Shown: positions 25,741 to 37,256 of the stretch, piece by piece
Layout: every line of letters begins with the position of its first letter
Position numbering within the stretch: position 1 is the first letter of the stretch
Assembly: GCA_963724705.1 (NCBI GenBank)
Contig: CAVRVS010000005.1
Coordinates: forward strand, 310,001-374,000
Source: DASQPR01 sp963724705
GTDB lineage: Bacteria; Actinomycetota; Actinomycetes; Mycobacteriales; Micromonosporaceae
Length of the DNA stretch: 64,000 bases
Direction: 5' to 3'
The notes under the pieces: generated by a model
The model's database searches: none
What the model was told of the DNA's origin: nothing
The model's input: only the letters and a program-made list of their open reading frames with translations
Made by a program: the position numbers and the translations under genes

Positions 25741-26406
25741 GTGACAACCGACACGAGGCCAACGGAGACCAGGCGCATGCCGGCTGGCGCGGCGGTCCTC
25801 CGTGGCGATATCACCGAGGCGATCCGCGACGCGCTGGTCCACGAGCTGGCCGAGGTCGGTTATGGGCGCCTGTCGATCGAGGCGGTGGCCCGCCGCGCCG
25901 GGGTGGCTAAGACAGCTGTTTACCGCAGGTGGAGCTCCAAGCTCCAGCTGGTGCTGGACGTTGTGAGCTCCGTCGCCGGCGAGACCTTACCCGTTGTCGA
26001 CACCGGAAGCCTGCGTGGCGATCTGGAAGTCATTCTCAAGATCGTCGCCCGGGCGTTGCGGCATCGGTTGGCCTCGCAGATCATTCCGGACCTTCTGGCC
26101 GAGGCGGCCCGTACGCCGGAGATCGCGGAGTCTCTGGAAAAGCTCCTGCGGGCACACCAGCGGAGCATCGGTGAGCAGTTGGTCGCGCTGGCTCGTGAGC
26201 GCGGTGAACTGAGCAGCGCGGTTGATCCGGATCTCGTGGTGGACCTGATCGTCGGTCCGCTCTATTGGCGGCTGGCCATCTCCCGTACACCTTTGTCGGG
26301 TAATGATTTGAGCCGCATGGCCGCGGCGTCCACCGCGGCGCTGGAGTCTTTGTGCGATGCGCCCGCCGTCCCGACGGCGCCGCAACAAGCGCGCGTCGTG
26401 ACCTAA
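25741..26406 (+). CDS. TetR-family transcriptional regulator
   Basis: 221 aa from GTG 25741. HTH at about 20-65: AIRDALVHELAEVGYGRLSI, EAVARRAGVAKTAVYRRWSS. The C-terminal ligand domain is TetR_C-like (IIPDLLAEAARTPEIAES). TACCGT (25729-25734) ends 6 nt before the GTG, so it is probably leaderless. It lies between the divergent exporter operon and wbpE, a natural place for a local regulator of the glycan genes, but no operator palindrome was found. Confidence 0.85.
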   Translation: MTTDTRPTETRRMPAGAAVLRGDITEAIRDALVHELAEVGYGRLSIEAVARRAGVAKTAVYRRWSSKLQLVLDVVSSVAGETLPVVDTGSLRGDLEVILKIVARALRHRLASQIIPDLLAEAARTPEIAESLEKLLRAHQRSIGEQLVALARERGELSSAVDPDLVVDLIVGPLYWRLAISRTPLSGNDLSRMAAASTAALESLCDAPAVPTAPQQARVVT

Positions 26407-26491
26407 TTCTCACTGTTTGGCCGCCGCGGGCGGGGCTAGCCGGAGGCGCTAGCATCCCTTCGGACTTTAGAGACGTGACAGGAGTTCACAC

Positions 26492-27601
26492 ATGCAGGAC
26501 ACGAGGCTCGACCCGATTCCGGCGGCCAAGCCGGTGATCGGCGAAGCCGAGATCGAGGCCGCCGTCCGCGTACTGCGCAGCGGCATGGTCATCCAGGGCC
26601 CTGAGGTCGCCGCGTTCGAGCAGGAGTTCTCCGCGCTGGTGGATGGCCGGCACTGCGTGGCGGTCAATTCCGGCACGTCGGCACTACAGCTCACGCTCAT
26701 GGCCCTCGGCGTGAAACCGGGCGACGAGGTCATCGTGCCGTCGTTCTCGTTCGCCGCGACCGCGAACGTTGTGCGCCTGGTCGGTGCGGAGCCGGTGTTC
26801 GTCGACATCGACGCCGATACATTCTGCGTGAACCCGGACGCTGTCGCCGCGGCCATCACGCCGCGCACCGTCGCGATCATGCCCGTCCACCTCTACGGCC
26901 AACCGGCCGCGATGGACCGGATCATGCCGATCGCCGAGCGGCACGGCCTCGCGGTGGTCGAAGACGCCGCACAGGCTCACGGCGCCGCGCTGGGCGGCAC
27001 GCCGGCCGGCGCGTTCGGCATCGCCGGCTGCTTCAGCTTCTACCCGACCAAGAACATGCACTCGCTCGAGGGCGGGATGATCACCACCAATGACGCCCAG
27101 GTCGCACGGACCCTGCGGCTTCTGCGCAACCAGGGCATGGAGCAGCGGTACGCCAATGAGATCGTCGGGGCCAACATGCGGCTGACCGACGTCGCGGCCG
27201 CGATCGGTCGTGTTCAGCTCGGCCAACTGCCGGAGTGGACCGAGCAGCGGCAGGCGAACGCCAAGTTCCTCGATTCCCGGATCACCGAGATGGTCACCCC
27301 GCCGGTCGCCGATGGTGCGCGCCACGTCTATCACCAGTACACGGTGCGCGTGCGCGGTGACCGCGACGCTGCCCAGAAGGTGCTGGCCGAGCACGGTGTC
27401 GGCAACGCGGTCTACTACCCGACGCCGATCCACCGCCTGCGGCCGTTCCTCGGTGCCGATGGCAAGCCCGGCCCGTGGGACCTGCCCGAGACCGAGCGGG
27501 CCGCGGCCGAGGTCATCTCACTGCCGATCTTCCCGACGCTGACGCCCGAGCAGCTCGAGCGCATCGCGGACGCGGCCAACGCGGCGGGTGGGGCAGCCTG
27601 A
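26492..27601 (+). CDS. wbpE: PLP-dependent 3-keto-uronic acid aminotransferase (DegT/DnrJ/EryC1, WbpE-like)
   Basis: 369 aa; AGGAG 8 nt before ATG. DegT fold landmarks: NSGTSALQLTLMALGVKPGD, VVEDAAQAHGA and Schiff-base Lys K187 in SFYPTKNMHSLEGG. Known WbpE reaction: Glu-dependent amination of UDP-3-keto-GlcNAcA to UDP-GlcNAc3NA. The stop overlaps the next gene start (TGATG), and that gene is the WbpB-like dehydrogenase that makes its substrate, which strongly supports the assignment. A GCTAGC inverted pair (26435-26453) between tetR and this gene could terminate tetR. Confidence 0.87.
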   Translation: MQDTRLDPIPAAKPVIGEAEIEAAVRVLRSGMVIQGPEVAAFEQEFSALVDGRHCVAVNSGTSALQLTLMALGVKPGDEVIVPSFSFAATANVVRLVGAEPVFVDIDADTFCVNPDAVAAAITPRTVAIMPVHLYGQPAAMDRIMPIAERHGLAVVEDAAQAHGAALGGTPAGAFGIAGCFSFYPTKNMHSLEGGMITTNDAQVARTLRLLRNQGMEQRYANEIVGANMRLTDVAAAIGRVQLGQLPEWTEQRQANAKFLDSRITEMVTPPVADGARHVYHQYTVRVRGDRDAAQKVLAEHGVGNAVYYPTPIHRLRPFLGADGKPGPWDLPETERAAAEVISLPIFPTLTPEQLERIADAANAAGGAA

Positions 27602-28608
27602 TGACGGGTACGCCGAAGTTGCGCGCCGGCCTGATCGGGCTCGGCGCGATGGGCCGTAACCACGCCCGGGTGCTGCAGATCGTCGACGGCGTCGAACTGG
27701 TCGGGGTGGCCGAGCCGAACGGCGACGCGAACAACGTGCTGCGCGGTATCCCGGTCTTCGCGACCGTGGCCGACCTGATCGGCGTCGGTCTCGATTACGC
27801 CGTCGTGTGCTGCCCGACCGGGCTGCACGAGGAGGTCGGGCTCCAACTCGCCGAAGCCGGCGTGCCGGCGCTGATCGAGAAACCGCTCGCGCCGTCGGTC
27901 GACGCGTCCCGTCGCCTCGTCGACGCGTTCGAGTCGGCCGGTCTCGTTGCCGGCGTCGGGCACATCGAGCGCTATAACCCGGCGCTGCAGAGTCTGCGTA
28001 CGCGGCTCGAATCGGGCGAGCTCGGTGACGTCTACCAGGTCGTGACACGTCGCCAGGGGCCGTTCCCGCACCGCATCGCCGATGTCGGCGTGGTGATGGA
28101 TCTCGCCACCCACGACATCGACCTCACCGCCTGGGTCACCGGTCAGGCGTATACCTCGATCTCGGCCCGTACGGTGTCGCGCAGCGGCCGCCCACACGAG
28201 GACATGGTTGCCGCGGTCGGGCAGCTCCAGGACGGCTCGATGGTCAGCCACCTGGTGAACTGGCTGAGCCCGCTCAAAGAGCGCTCGACCGTCGTGACCG
28301 GCGACCGCGGCTGCTTCGTCGCCGACACGCTCACGGCCGACCTCACGTTCTACGCCAACGGCGCGATCAACACCGAATGGGAGGCGCTGCGGTCGTTCCG
28401 GGGCGTCGCCGAAGGGGACATGATCCGCTTCGCCATCCCGAAGCGGGAGCCGCTGCTCGTCGAGCACGAGCGCTTCCGTGACGCGGTCGAGGGCAAGGAC
28501 AGCGACTTCGTGACGCTGCGCCAGGGTCTTCGTACGGTGGAGGTTTCGGCCGCGGTGCTCGAGTCCGCTCGCACCGGCGCGACAGTGGGTGTCGCGCCGA
28601 TCGGTTAG
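27601..28608 (+). CDS. wbpB: Gfo/Idh/MocA oxidoreductase, UDP-GlcNAcA 3-dehydrogenase (WbpB-like)
   Basis: 335 aa. N-terminal Rossmann fold (AGLIGLGAMGRNHARVL), the EKPLA motif at about residue 97 (ALIEKPLAPS), and the catalytic-region VGHIERYNPAL and VMDLATHDIDLTAW typical of the WbpB/WlbA group. Known reaction: NAD-dependent oxidation of the uronic acid at C3. Translationally coupled behind wbpE. After its stop comes a 498-bp non-coding stretch with a 15-bp repeat. Confidence 0.87.
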   Translation: MTGTPKLRAGLIGLGAMGRNHARVLQIVDGVELVGVAEPNGDANNVLRGIPVFATVADLIGVGLDYAVVCCPTGLHEEVGLQLAEAGVPALIEKPLAPSVDASRRLVDAFESAGLVAGVGHIERYNPALQSLRTRLESGELGDVYQVVTRRQGPFPHRIADVGVVMDLATHDIDLTAWVTGQAYTSISARTVSRSGRPHEDMVAAVGQLQDGSMVSHLVNWLSPLKERSTVVTGDRGCFVADTLTADLTFYANGAINTEWEALRSFRGVAEGDMIRFAIPKREPLLVEHERFRDAVEGKDSDFVTLRQGLRTVEVSAAVLESARTGATVGVAPIG

Positions 28609-29106
28609 GCGTGCGTCCGTTGGCGGCCCGCGTCGCTCGGCACCGGTCGGTTAGCTCGGTTCGGCTAGGTTTGGGACCGGCTGGACTTGGCTTCGCTGGT
28701 TCCCGCTCGGCTGGATCTTGGACGGCCGGGTCTTGCGGCGCTGGGCGTGGGTCGACTGGTTTCCGGTCGGCTGGGCTTTGCGGCGGCTGGTTTCGAGTCG
28801 CTGGCTTTCGGGTGCCGGGCACAGCCGACGTGAGCCGGCGCGGCATGGACCGACGGCTCAGTTACGGCGGCATGGTGCGGCCGACGGCGGGTCCATGGCG
28901 TCGTCGAGGCTGGCCTGCGGATGAATGAGTGAGTAATTTGCGGTACTTTTCCGGCTTCAGGGCCGAATTTGGATCGTCGTCGGGTCAGGATAGTGTCATC
29001 GCTCTTAGCGCGGTTGCGATTGGTTTGCCGGATCCGCGTTCGCCGGTCAAAGGCCTGACGGGGCAGCCGCGCAAGGGCGCTCGATACACTCGATCGGTTA
29101 GGTTTG
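28609..29106. other. Non-coding gap with degenerate minisatellite
   Basis: The left half (28655-28820) is a 15-bp-period repeat listed separately. The right half shows no gene. The upstream GT promoter should be near its right end: TACACT (29085-29090) precedes the ATG by 16 nt, without a clear -35. Confidence 0.5.
28662..28820. repeat. Degenerate 15-bp tandem repeat, about 11 copies
   Basis: CTGG or a one-base variant recurs at 28665, 28681, 28696, 28711, 28726, 28741, 28756, 28771, 28787, 28801 and 28815, usually preceded by CGG/CG. The period is 15 bp with a few 14/16 steps. The strand is G+T-rich. It resembles the repeats at 37.3 and 45.5 kb. Confidence 0.75.
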
Positions 29107-30572
<1,466 letters not shown>

Positions 30573-30576
<4 letters not shown>

Positions 30577-32711
30577 CGCGCGTCCTTGCGGTGATCGGCC
30601 GGACGCGCGAACACGTTCTGCTGGACGCCCTACGTCAGCTACGCGCCGCCGGCGCCACGGTCTCGGTGGTGCTGGACTTCGACGCCAGCGAGATCACGAT
30701 CCCCGCCGACCTGGCCGAAGTGCGCCAACTGGACACCGACAAGGCCGACTTCCCGATCCGGGTGCGCATGGCGTCTACGGACCGTCGACTTTGGACGAAG
30801 ATCCGTCGTGATCGTTGGGTACGCCGCCGGGCACGCAAAGCCGACGTACTCGTCGCCCTCGATCGGTCCGCGCTGCACGCCGTGTGGGAGCTGGCGCAGC
30901 GCAACCCCCGGCCGGCCGCCGTTTATGGGCTGGCGCCCGCGGTCGAGGCCGTGGAGGCGGTCCGCGCCGCCGATCCGGCCGGCACGCCCGCACCACGTCC
31001 GACCGCAGCGCAGGCTGTGGCCGGGTTGGGTCGCGCCGCCGGGCGTGACGTGCGCGACGAGGCGCGGCTCGCGGTCAAGGTCGCAGCGCTGGCATCGGTC
31101 TCTCCGACAGCGATGCGGGTTCCGCCGGTCGCGGCGGCCTGGCGCGCGATCGTGGTCGCGCCGGGCATTCCCGATCGGGTTCGGGCGAAGCTCGCGGTTC
31201 GGGTCCACCAAGGTCTGGTTCGGGCCGGACGATCCGTGCCGGCCGGGCCGCCGGCGGCCCGGATCAGCAACGATCGGACCAAGGCCGATGTATTCCTCAA
31301 GACCGCGCTCGTGGACGCGGCGGCCGGCGACGCTTCTTCCGCTCCCGAGGCTGCGGGCGCGCTGCTCGCGCTCGCCGACCGCGCGCACGCCAACGGCCAG
31401 AACGCCAAAGCCGCCGCCGATCTCCAACGCACGGCCAGCTTGCTGTTCCATCGCGGGCTGCATTTCGACAGCCGGATCTCGCCGTTGACCGACGACCCGA
31501 CGGCATTTCTCGCCGGCTGGCGGGCCAGCGCGGCCGCACAAATGCTGTGGGCACCGCGTGAGCGGGTGGCAAGGGTTGCGCCGGCACCGACCGATCGGCC
31601 CATGCGGCTGCTCATCATGACCGCCGGCAACACGAACTTCCTCGGCGAGATTCGCCAGCATTACGAATGCATGCCCGGCGTGGACGTGCGATTCGTCGAT
31701 CTGAGCGAAGATCCGCGGCTGGGCAAGGCAAAAAACAATGTCCGCGGGATGATGGAGCATCTGCTCTCCGGCCGCTCGCCTTACGGCAACCAGGTCGCCG
31801 AGGCGATCGGACCGCACATCGACTGGGCCGACACCGTTTTCATCGACTGGTGCGTCGCGGCCGCGGTCATGGTCACCATGATCGACCCGGGAACCACGCG
31901 GATCGTTATCCGCCTGCATAGCTTCGAGGCGTTCAGCTGGTGGCCCCACCTGGTGGACTTCTCCCGTACCGACGATTTGATCTTCGTGTCCGACCACCTG
32001 CGCGACATCTGCAATCAGGTGCTTCCGCAGCTCACCGACGGACCGCGACAACATGTCATCAGCAACGCGATGGACCTGCGCTCGTTCGTCCACCCCAAGG
32101 ACGACGATGCCCGGTTTACGCTGGGCCTGGTCGGGATCGGCAGCGTGGCCAAGGATCCGCGTTGGGCGATCGACATCCTGCGCGAGCTGCGAGAGCACGA
32201 TGAGCGCTATCGACTCATCCTGATGGGCGACGATCCCGAACCCAGCCACGGTAAGGCGGCCAGCGACTACTACGAGGCGCTGCTCGACGACTACGCCGAG
32301 CTCGAGCCCTCCGGTGCGGTGGTCCGACTCGGCCAGGTCACCGACGTCGCGAAGGCGTTGGTCGAGGTCGGCGTGATCCTCAGCACGTCGACACGGGAAA
32401 GCTTCCACTGCGCGCTGGTGGAGGGTGCGGCCAGCGGTGCCGTGCCGGTGGTTCGCGACTGGCCCTTCGTCGCCGGCAAACGGCACAGCGCCTATTCGCT
32501 CTATCCGACCGACTGGATCGTGGACTCGCCACAGGCGGCCGCGATGCGGATTCTTCAGCTGACCGGCTCCGCGCAGAAGTGGCGAGCGGCCGGCGCGGCC
32601 GCGAGCGCGCACGCCCTTGCGACGTGGGATTGGTCGCTCGTATCGGGCGACTTCGACCGGCTGTTGCTGCCGGGCGCGTCGACCGACACGCTGCCGTACA
32701 CTTCGTCCTGA
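30573..32711 (+). CDS. Large GT-B glycosyltransferase with extra N-terminal domain
   Basis: 712 aa from ATG 30573, overlapping the previous stop by 4 nt. Residues 1 to about 130 form a Rossmann-like domain (VLAVIGRTREHVLLDALRQL; KADVLVALDRSALHAVWELA). An Ala-rich helical linker follows. From about 345 comes the core shared with the protein at 39132: LLIMTAGNTNFLGEI, VFIDWCVAAAVM, VIRLHSFEAFSWWPHLVDFS, FVSDHLRDI, SNAMDLRSF, and the donor-side TRESFHCALVEGAASGAVPV. The paralogue lacks the N-terminal domain. Acceptor and donor unknown. Confidence 0.8.
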
Positions 32712-32750
32712 CTTTGGCGAGGGCAGTGACTTTTCAGGACGGGGAACAGC

Positions 32751-34322
32751 ATGAGCGCCAACGAATCCCCGGCGCGCAGTAAGGCGCGGGGCCGTGTCGT
32801 CATGCTGGTCGACAACGGCGTCGACGGCGACTCGCGGGTGCAGAAGTCGGCCCGCTCGGCCGCGGATGCCGGGTGGGACGTCGTGCTGATCGGTCGCTCC
32901 GGCACTACGGAGACGCGCACCTGGCATCTGGGCGAGGCCGAGGTCCGCCTCATTCCGATGGCCGCACCGCTGACCCGTCGCCGCCACGAATTCCGGCGCC
33001 GCTGGCTCGTTGCGCCGCTGGCGTACCCGCCGACGGGTATAGCCGCACGCCGTAGACAGGAAATCAAGGCGTGGCGGGCCGATCTCACGGTGCGGCGCGC
33101 CGCCCGCAAAGCAAGTGGCGGCGGCAGCTTGGTGTCGGGTGTTCTCCTGCGTCTGCAGGAAAGCGCCGCCAAGACGACCGGAAAGTGGGTGTCGCTGCGT
33201 AGCCACCAGTTGGCCTTCGGCCAGCGCGCCCGCCGTCGACTGATCCTGCCGTCGGACCGGGCCTACACGTTCTTCTGGAAGACCGTGATGGGCGACCGAG
33301 CATGGCGGCGACTCGAGCCGATCCTTTGGGACTACGAGCTGGCATACGGTCCAGTCGTCGATGCCCTGAAGCCGGATCTGATTCACGCCAACGACTTCCG
33401 GATGCTCGGGGTCGGCGCCCGAGCCGCCGTCCGGGCGCGCGCCAAGGGCCGACCGGTCCAGCTCGTCTGGGATGCCCACGAGTTTCTGCCCGGTGTGCAG
33501 CCGTGGCAGAACAACGAACGGTGGCTGCCGGGCAATGTCGCCTGCGAGCGCGAATACGCGCCGTACGCCGACGCGGTCATCACCGTCTCGGGCAGCCTTG
33601 CCGAGTTGCTGCAGCGCACACACAAGCTTCCGGCCCGGCCCGACGTCGTGTTGAACGCGCCCGATATCGGCCACCTCGCCCCCGGCGACGCCCCGGATCT
33701 GCGCGCGGCATGCGGTGTCGGCCCGGATGTCCCGCTGCTCGTGTACAGCGGCGTCGCCGCGGAAAAGCGCGGGCTCGGGGTGATGGTCGAGGCGCTGCCC
33801 AAACTGCCCGGCGTACACGTGGCCTTCGTCGTCGGCAAGGTGACCGCGCCCTACGTCGTCGGTCTGCAAAAGCGGGCTGCCGAGCTTGGCGCGGCCGATC
33901 GACTGCATGTCGTGCCGTACGTGCCGCATTGGGAGGTCGTGCCGTTCCTCGCCGGAGCGGACGTCGGTGTCATCCCCATCCAGCACTTCCCGAACCACGA
34001 GATCGCCCTGATCACGAAGTTTTTCGAGTATTCGCACGCGCGCCTGCCGATCGTCGTGAGCGATGTGCGGACGATGTCGGAGACCGTGACGGAGACGGGT
34101 CAGGGTGAGGTGTTCCGCGCCGATGACGTGGACGACTACGTCCGCGCGGTGAGCGCGGTACTGGCCGACACGGCCCGCTACCGCGCGGCGTACGCGGTTC
34201 CGGAGTTGCTGAGCTCCTGGACCTGGACCGCACAGGCCAAAGTTCTCGACAGCGTTTACCAACGGCTCCTGCCGGATCGCGCGATCGATCCGGCGGACGC
34301 CCCGGCGATGCTCGCGTCGTGA
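32751..34322 (+). CDS. Glycosyltransferase family 4
   Basis: 523 aa. GT-B fold: VVMLVDNGVDGDSRVQKSAR (acceptor-side Rossmann start), VWDAHEFLPG, YADAVITVSGSLAELL, then LLVYSGVAAEKRGLGVMVEA and KFFEYSHARLPIVVSD (GT4 donor-binding E). A 60-residue Arg-rich segment (RRRHEFRRRW) lies between strands. ATGA-type overlap with the following GT2. It is a close paralogue of the interrupted gene at 37257-39084, and both sit directly after the same type of large GT, with gaps of 39 and 47 bp. Confidence 0.87.
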   Translation: MSANESPARSKARGRVVMLVDNGVDGDSRVQKSARSAADAGWDVVLIGRSGTTETRTWHLGEAEVRLIPMAAPLTRRRHEFRRRWLVAPLAYPPTGIAARRRQEIKAWRADLTVRRAARKASGGGSLVSGVLLRLQESAAKTTGKWVSLRSHQLAFGQRARRRLILPSDRAYTFFWKTVMGDRAWRRLEPILWDYELAYGPVVDALKPDLIHANDFRMLGVGARAAVRARAKGRPVQLVWDAHEFLPGVQPWQNNERWLPGNVACEREYAPYADAVITVSGSLAELLQRTHKLPARPDVVLNAPDIGHLAPGDAPDLRAACGVGPDVPLLVYSGVAAEKRGLGVMVEALPKLPGVHVAFVVGKVTAPYVVGLQKRAAELGAADRLHVVPYVPHWEVVPFLAGADVGVIPIQHFPNHEIALITKFFEYSHARLPIVVSDVRTMSETVTETGQGEVFRADDVDDYVRAVSAVLADTARYRAAYAVPELLSSWTWTAQAKVLDSVYQRLLPDRAIDPADAPAMLAS

Positions 34323-35926
34323 CCGAGCACGCGGGAGCCGCGCTGCCGGTGACCGAGCCCGCGCCAACGGTTTCGCCCGACGTTTCCGTGATCATCGCGG
34401 TCTACAACACGATGCCGTACCTCACCCGGTGCCTGAAATCGCTCGTGAACCAGACCATCGGCGTCAGCCGTTTGGAGGTCGTGGCGGTCGACGACGGCTC
34501 GACCGACGGCAGCGGTGCCGAGCTCGACCGGTTCGCGAGTAAGTATCCGGGTGTCGTCAGGGTGATCCATCAACCGAACTCGGGTGGCCCGGCGATGCCG
34601 AGCAACCGGGGGCTCGACGCGGCCACCGGCCGGTACGTCTTCTTTATCGGCGCCGACGACTACCTGGGTCCGCAGGCCTTGGAGCGGATGGTCACCGCGG
34701 CCGACACGTACGAGTCGGACGTCGTTGCGGGCCGCATGGTCGGCGTCAACGGGCGCTACGCCCATCAGGCGATCTTCCACAGCAACCAGGTGTCGATCGA
34801 CCTCTTTGACTCGGCGTTGCCCTACCACCTGTCGAACACGAAGCTCTTTCGGCGCGATCTCCTCGACAAGCACCAGATCCGCTATCCGGAGGACATGCCG
34901 GTCGGCAGCGACCAGCCGTTCACGTTCGAGGCATGCCTGCGCGCCAATCGGATCTCCGTGCTGTCGGACTACCGGTTCTACTACTCGGTCCGGCGTCGTA
35001 ACGCCCTCAACATCACGTACGCGAGCGATGACCTCGCTCGGCTGGCCTGCACGGCCAGGATCATGGACTTCATCGCGAATCTCGTCGAGCCGGGTCCGCG
35101 ACGAGATGCGATCTTCGTCCGGCACTTCGAGTGGGAACTGTCCAAGCTGGTGGAGGACCGCTTTCTCGATCAGCCGCCGGATGCCCAGGAAGGGGTGCGA
35201 GCCGGTGTTGCGCGGCTGGCCGACGCCTACCTCACCGATCCGATCCGCGATCGGCTGCGGCCGGAATCGCGCGTACGGCTGGCGGTTGCCCGCAGCGGCA
35301 CGCGCGAACAACTGGTCGCGGTCGTCCGGCAGGACGCCACGGACGGCATCCCACCCACCGTCGTCGATGGCGGGCGCTCGTACGCGGCGTATCCCGGCTT
35401 CCGCGACCCGGCCGCCGGTCTGCCGGACAGCTGCTTCGACGTGACCCCGGTCGCCGCGGAGTGGGCCGAGAAGGTCGACCTGGTGTTCACCGCTCGCACC
35501 CGGTTGCTGTCCGACCTCTTGATCATGACCGTTCGGGCTGCTCCGCCGGGACGAGCCGATCTGCCTCGACCACAGCTGACGATTCGCGCCGGATCGGTCG
35601 GTGGCCGGATGACGACGGCGGCCGACGCGTCTGGCGGCGCGGTCACTTCGGTGGCATTCCACGTCGCAGCGCTGGCAGAAAAGAAGGGTCCGCTCTACGT
35701 CTGGTCGGTCGACCCGACGTCGGGTGCCCGCGAGACTCCGGTACGGGCGTCGACATTGACCGAACGTCGGCGGGCCTGGTGCATCACGTCTCACGGTGTC
35801 TTCCGGGCCACACTGACAAAGAGCGACCGCGGTCAACTGATGCTGCAAGCCGAGCGGTTTGGCCCGCGCCAGGTCATCTCCCGGCTCCGCGGCCGGCTAC
35901 GCCGAATGACGGAGCGATCCTCATGA
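34319..35926 (+). CDS. Glycosyltransferase family 2
   Basis: 535 aa, GTG start overlapping the preceding stop. GT-A fold: VSVIIAVYNTMPYLTRCL, VVAVDDGSTDGSG, HQPNSGGPAMPSNRG, FIGADDYLGPQ (DXD-type). C-terminal part about residues 290-535 is a beta-rich domain shared with the GT2 at 21735, including YAAYPGFRDPA. Unlike that paralogue its codon use is uniform and matches its neighbours. Last gene of a four-GT run that starts at 29107. Confidence 0.87.
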   Translation: MTEHAGAALPVTEPAPTVSPDVSVIIAVYNTMPYLTRCLKSLVNQTIGVSRLEVVAVDDGSTDGSGAELDRFASKYPGVVRVIHQPNSGGPAMPSNRGLDAATGRYVFFIGADDYLGPQALERMVTAADTYESDVVAGRMVGVNGRYAHQAIFHSNQVSIDLFDSALPYHLSNTKLFRRDLLDKHQIRYPEDMPVGSDQPFTFEACLRANRISVLSDYRFYYSVRRRNALNITYASDDLARLACTARIMDFIANLVEPGPRRDAIFVRHFEWELSKLVEDRFLDQPPDAQEGVRAGVARLADAYLTDPIRDRLRPESRVRLAVARSGTREQLVAVVRQDATDGIPPTVVDGGRSYAAYPGFRDPAAGLPDSCFDVTPVAAEWAEKVDLVFTARTRLLSDLLIMTVRAAPPGRADLPRPQLTIRAGSVGGRMTTAADASGGAVTSVAFHVAALAEKKGPLYVWSVDPTSGARETPVRASTLTERRRAWCITSHGVFRATLTKSDRGQLMLQAERFGPRQVISRLRGRLRRMTERSS

Positions 35927-35937
35927 CCGTCCGTCCA

Positions 35938-35982
35938 CGGAGTCGCGCCGCGCGCGAAGTAGAGCGCCCGGCGCCGACTCCG
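35938..35982. terminator. Bidirectional hairpin between convergent glycan arms
   Basis: CGGAGTCG plus a GC-rich extension (35938-35955) pairs with the complementary GC-rich arm ending CGACTCCG (35964-35982), with one bulge and a mismatch. It lies between the GT2 stop (35926) and the wbpA stop (36000) and would serve both strands. Confidence 0.6.
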
Positions 35983-35999
35983 AGGAAGGATCGTCGACG

Positions 36000-37256
36000 T
36001 CAGAGCCGGTGAGATGTCTCGCCGGAGGTAACACCACGGGTGTCGAAGAAGCGTTTGGCCAGTCGGGCCAGCTTCTCGGCGTCGTACGCGCCATGGTTCT
36101 GTACGAGGATCGCCAGGTCGGCCTCGCCCACGGCCACCTCGACGTCATCCACACGCTGTACGTCGACGCCCGGCACTCGCCAGTTGGCGACCAGCGGATC
36201 GTGATAGAAGATCTTGGCGCCCAATGTGCCGAGAAGTCGCGCCAGTGGAATCGCCGGCGACTCCCGCTGATCGGCGATGTCGGCCTTGTAGGTCACGCCG
36301 AGCAGGAGGATGCGGGATCCGTTCGCGGCCAGTCCCGAGTCGTTCAGGATGTTCTGCGCTCGTCCGACCACGTACGCCGGCATCGTGGCGTTGATCTCCT
36401 GGGCGAGTTCCACGAACCGGAACGGGTAACCGAGCTTTGCCCGTACGTTGTGGCTCAGGTAGTTCGGATCGATCGGGATGCAATGCCCGCCGACCCCTGG
36501 TCCGGGATAGAACGCTTGAAAGCCGAACGGCTTGCTGCTGGCCGCGTGGATGACGTCCCAGAGGTCGACGCCGAGTTCATGGCAGAACCGGGCCATCTCG
36601 TTGACCAGCGCGATGTTGACGTGGCGGTACGTGTTCTCGAGGAGCTTTGCCGTCTCCGCCTCGCGGGTGCCTTTCGTGCGGACGATGGTGTCGATGAAGC
36701 CGCCGTAGAACCGCGCGGCGCGCTCCGTGCATCCGGGCGTATCGCCTCCGACGATCTTCGGCGTGTTGCGCGGACCGAATTGCTTGTTGCCTGGGTCGAT
36801 CCGTTCCGGTGAGAACGCAAGGTTGAAATCGACACCCGCTCGCAGACCGGATTCTTCGAGAATCGGCCGGACCACCTCGTCAGTGGTGCCCGGATAGGTC
36901 GTCGATTCGAGAACTACCAACATTCCCGGCCGAAGGTTGCGCGAGACAGCGTGCGTCGCCGACTCGACCGCGGTCAGGTCCGGGCCGCCGTCGGCCGCCA
37001 GCGGGGTCGGCACGCAGATGACCGCCGTGGTCGCCGATGCAATCTCGCTCTCGTCGGTCGTCGCGCGGAATCCGGCGGCGATCATGTCAGCGATGTCGCC
37101 GTCCGAGAGGTCGTCGACGTGCGAGCGTCCGGCATTGAGCCCGTCGACCACGCTGGCCCGGACGTCAAAACCCAGGACCGAGGCACCCGAATGGATCGCC
37201 TCTCGCGCCAGCGGGAGGCCAACATAGCCAAGTCCCAATACGACGAGATCTGTCAC
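36000..37256 (-). CDS. wbpA: UDP-N-acetylglucosamine 6-dehydrogenase (WbpA-like)
   Basis: 418 aa from GTG 37256 (AAGGA 7 nt upstream). N-terminal NAD fold VVLGLGYVGLPLAREAI, then ESTTYPGTTDEVV, FNLAFSPERIDPGN, and the catalytic Cys C259 in PGVGGHCIPIDPNYL. Also KPFGFQAFYPGPG and the C-terminal LLLGVTYKADIADQRESPA. These motifs match WbpA-type UDP-HexNAc dehydrogenases. Known reaction: two-step NAD-dependent oxidation of UDP-GlcNAc to UDP-GlcNAcA, the entry step of the pathway. There is no stop codon between the upstream GT4 frame and this gene; see the fusion finding. Confidence 0.87.
   Translation of the reverse strand: MTDLVVLGLGYVGLPLAREAIHSGASVLGFDVRASVVDGLNAGRSHVDDLSDGDIADMIAAGFRATTDESEIASATTAVICVPTPLAADGGPDLTAVESATHAVSRNLRPGMLVVLESTTYPGTTDEVVRPILEESGLRAGVDFNLAFSPERIDPGNKQFGPRNTPKIVGGDTPGCTERAARFYGGFIDTIVRTKGTREAETAKLLENTYRHVNIALVNEMARFCHELGVDLWDVIHAASSKPFGFQAFYPGPGVGGHCIPIDPNYLSHNVRAKLGYPFRFVELAQEINATMPAYVVGRAQNILNDSGLAANGSRILLLGVTYKADIADQRESPAIPLARLLGTLGAKIFYHDPLVANWRVPGVDVQRVDDVEVAVGEADLAILVQNHGAYDAEKLARLAKRFFDTRGVTSGETSHRL

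Noticed and set aside
28662..28820. CRISPR array
   Set aside because: The units are contiguous at 15 bp, degenerate, and have no spacers; it is a minisatellite.
28367..28846. Proline-rich minus-strand protein over the repeat
   Set aside because: It overlaps the 3' end of wbpB and its PA-type pentapeptide rhythm is just the 15-bp repeat read in frame; no start signal.
30639..34367. A 1,242-codon minus-strand frame opposite the glycosyltransferases
   Set aside because: Arg/His/Asp/Gly-rich composition typical of the antisense of GC-rich genes; the plus-strand GT genes have clear motifs and coupling.
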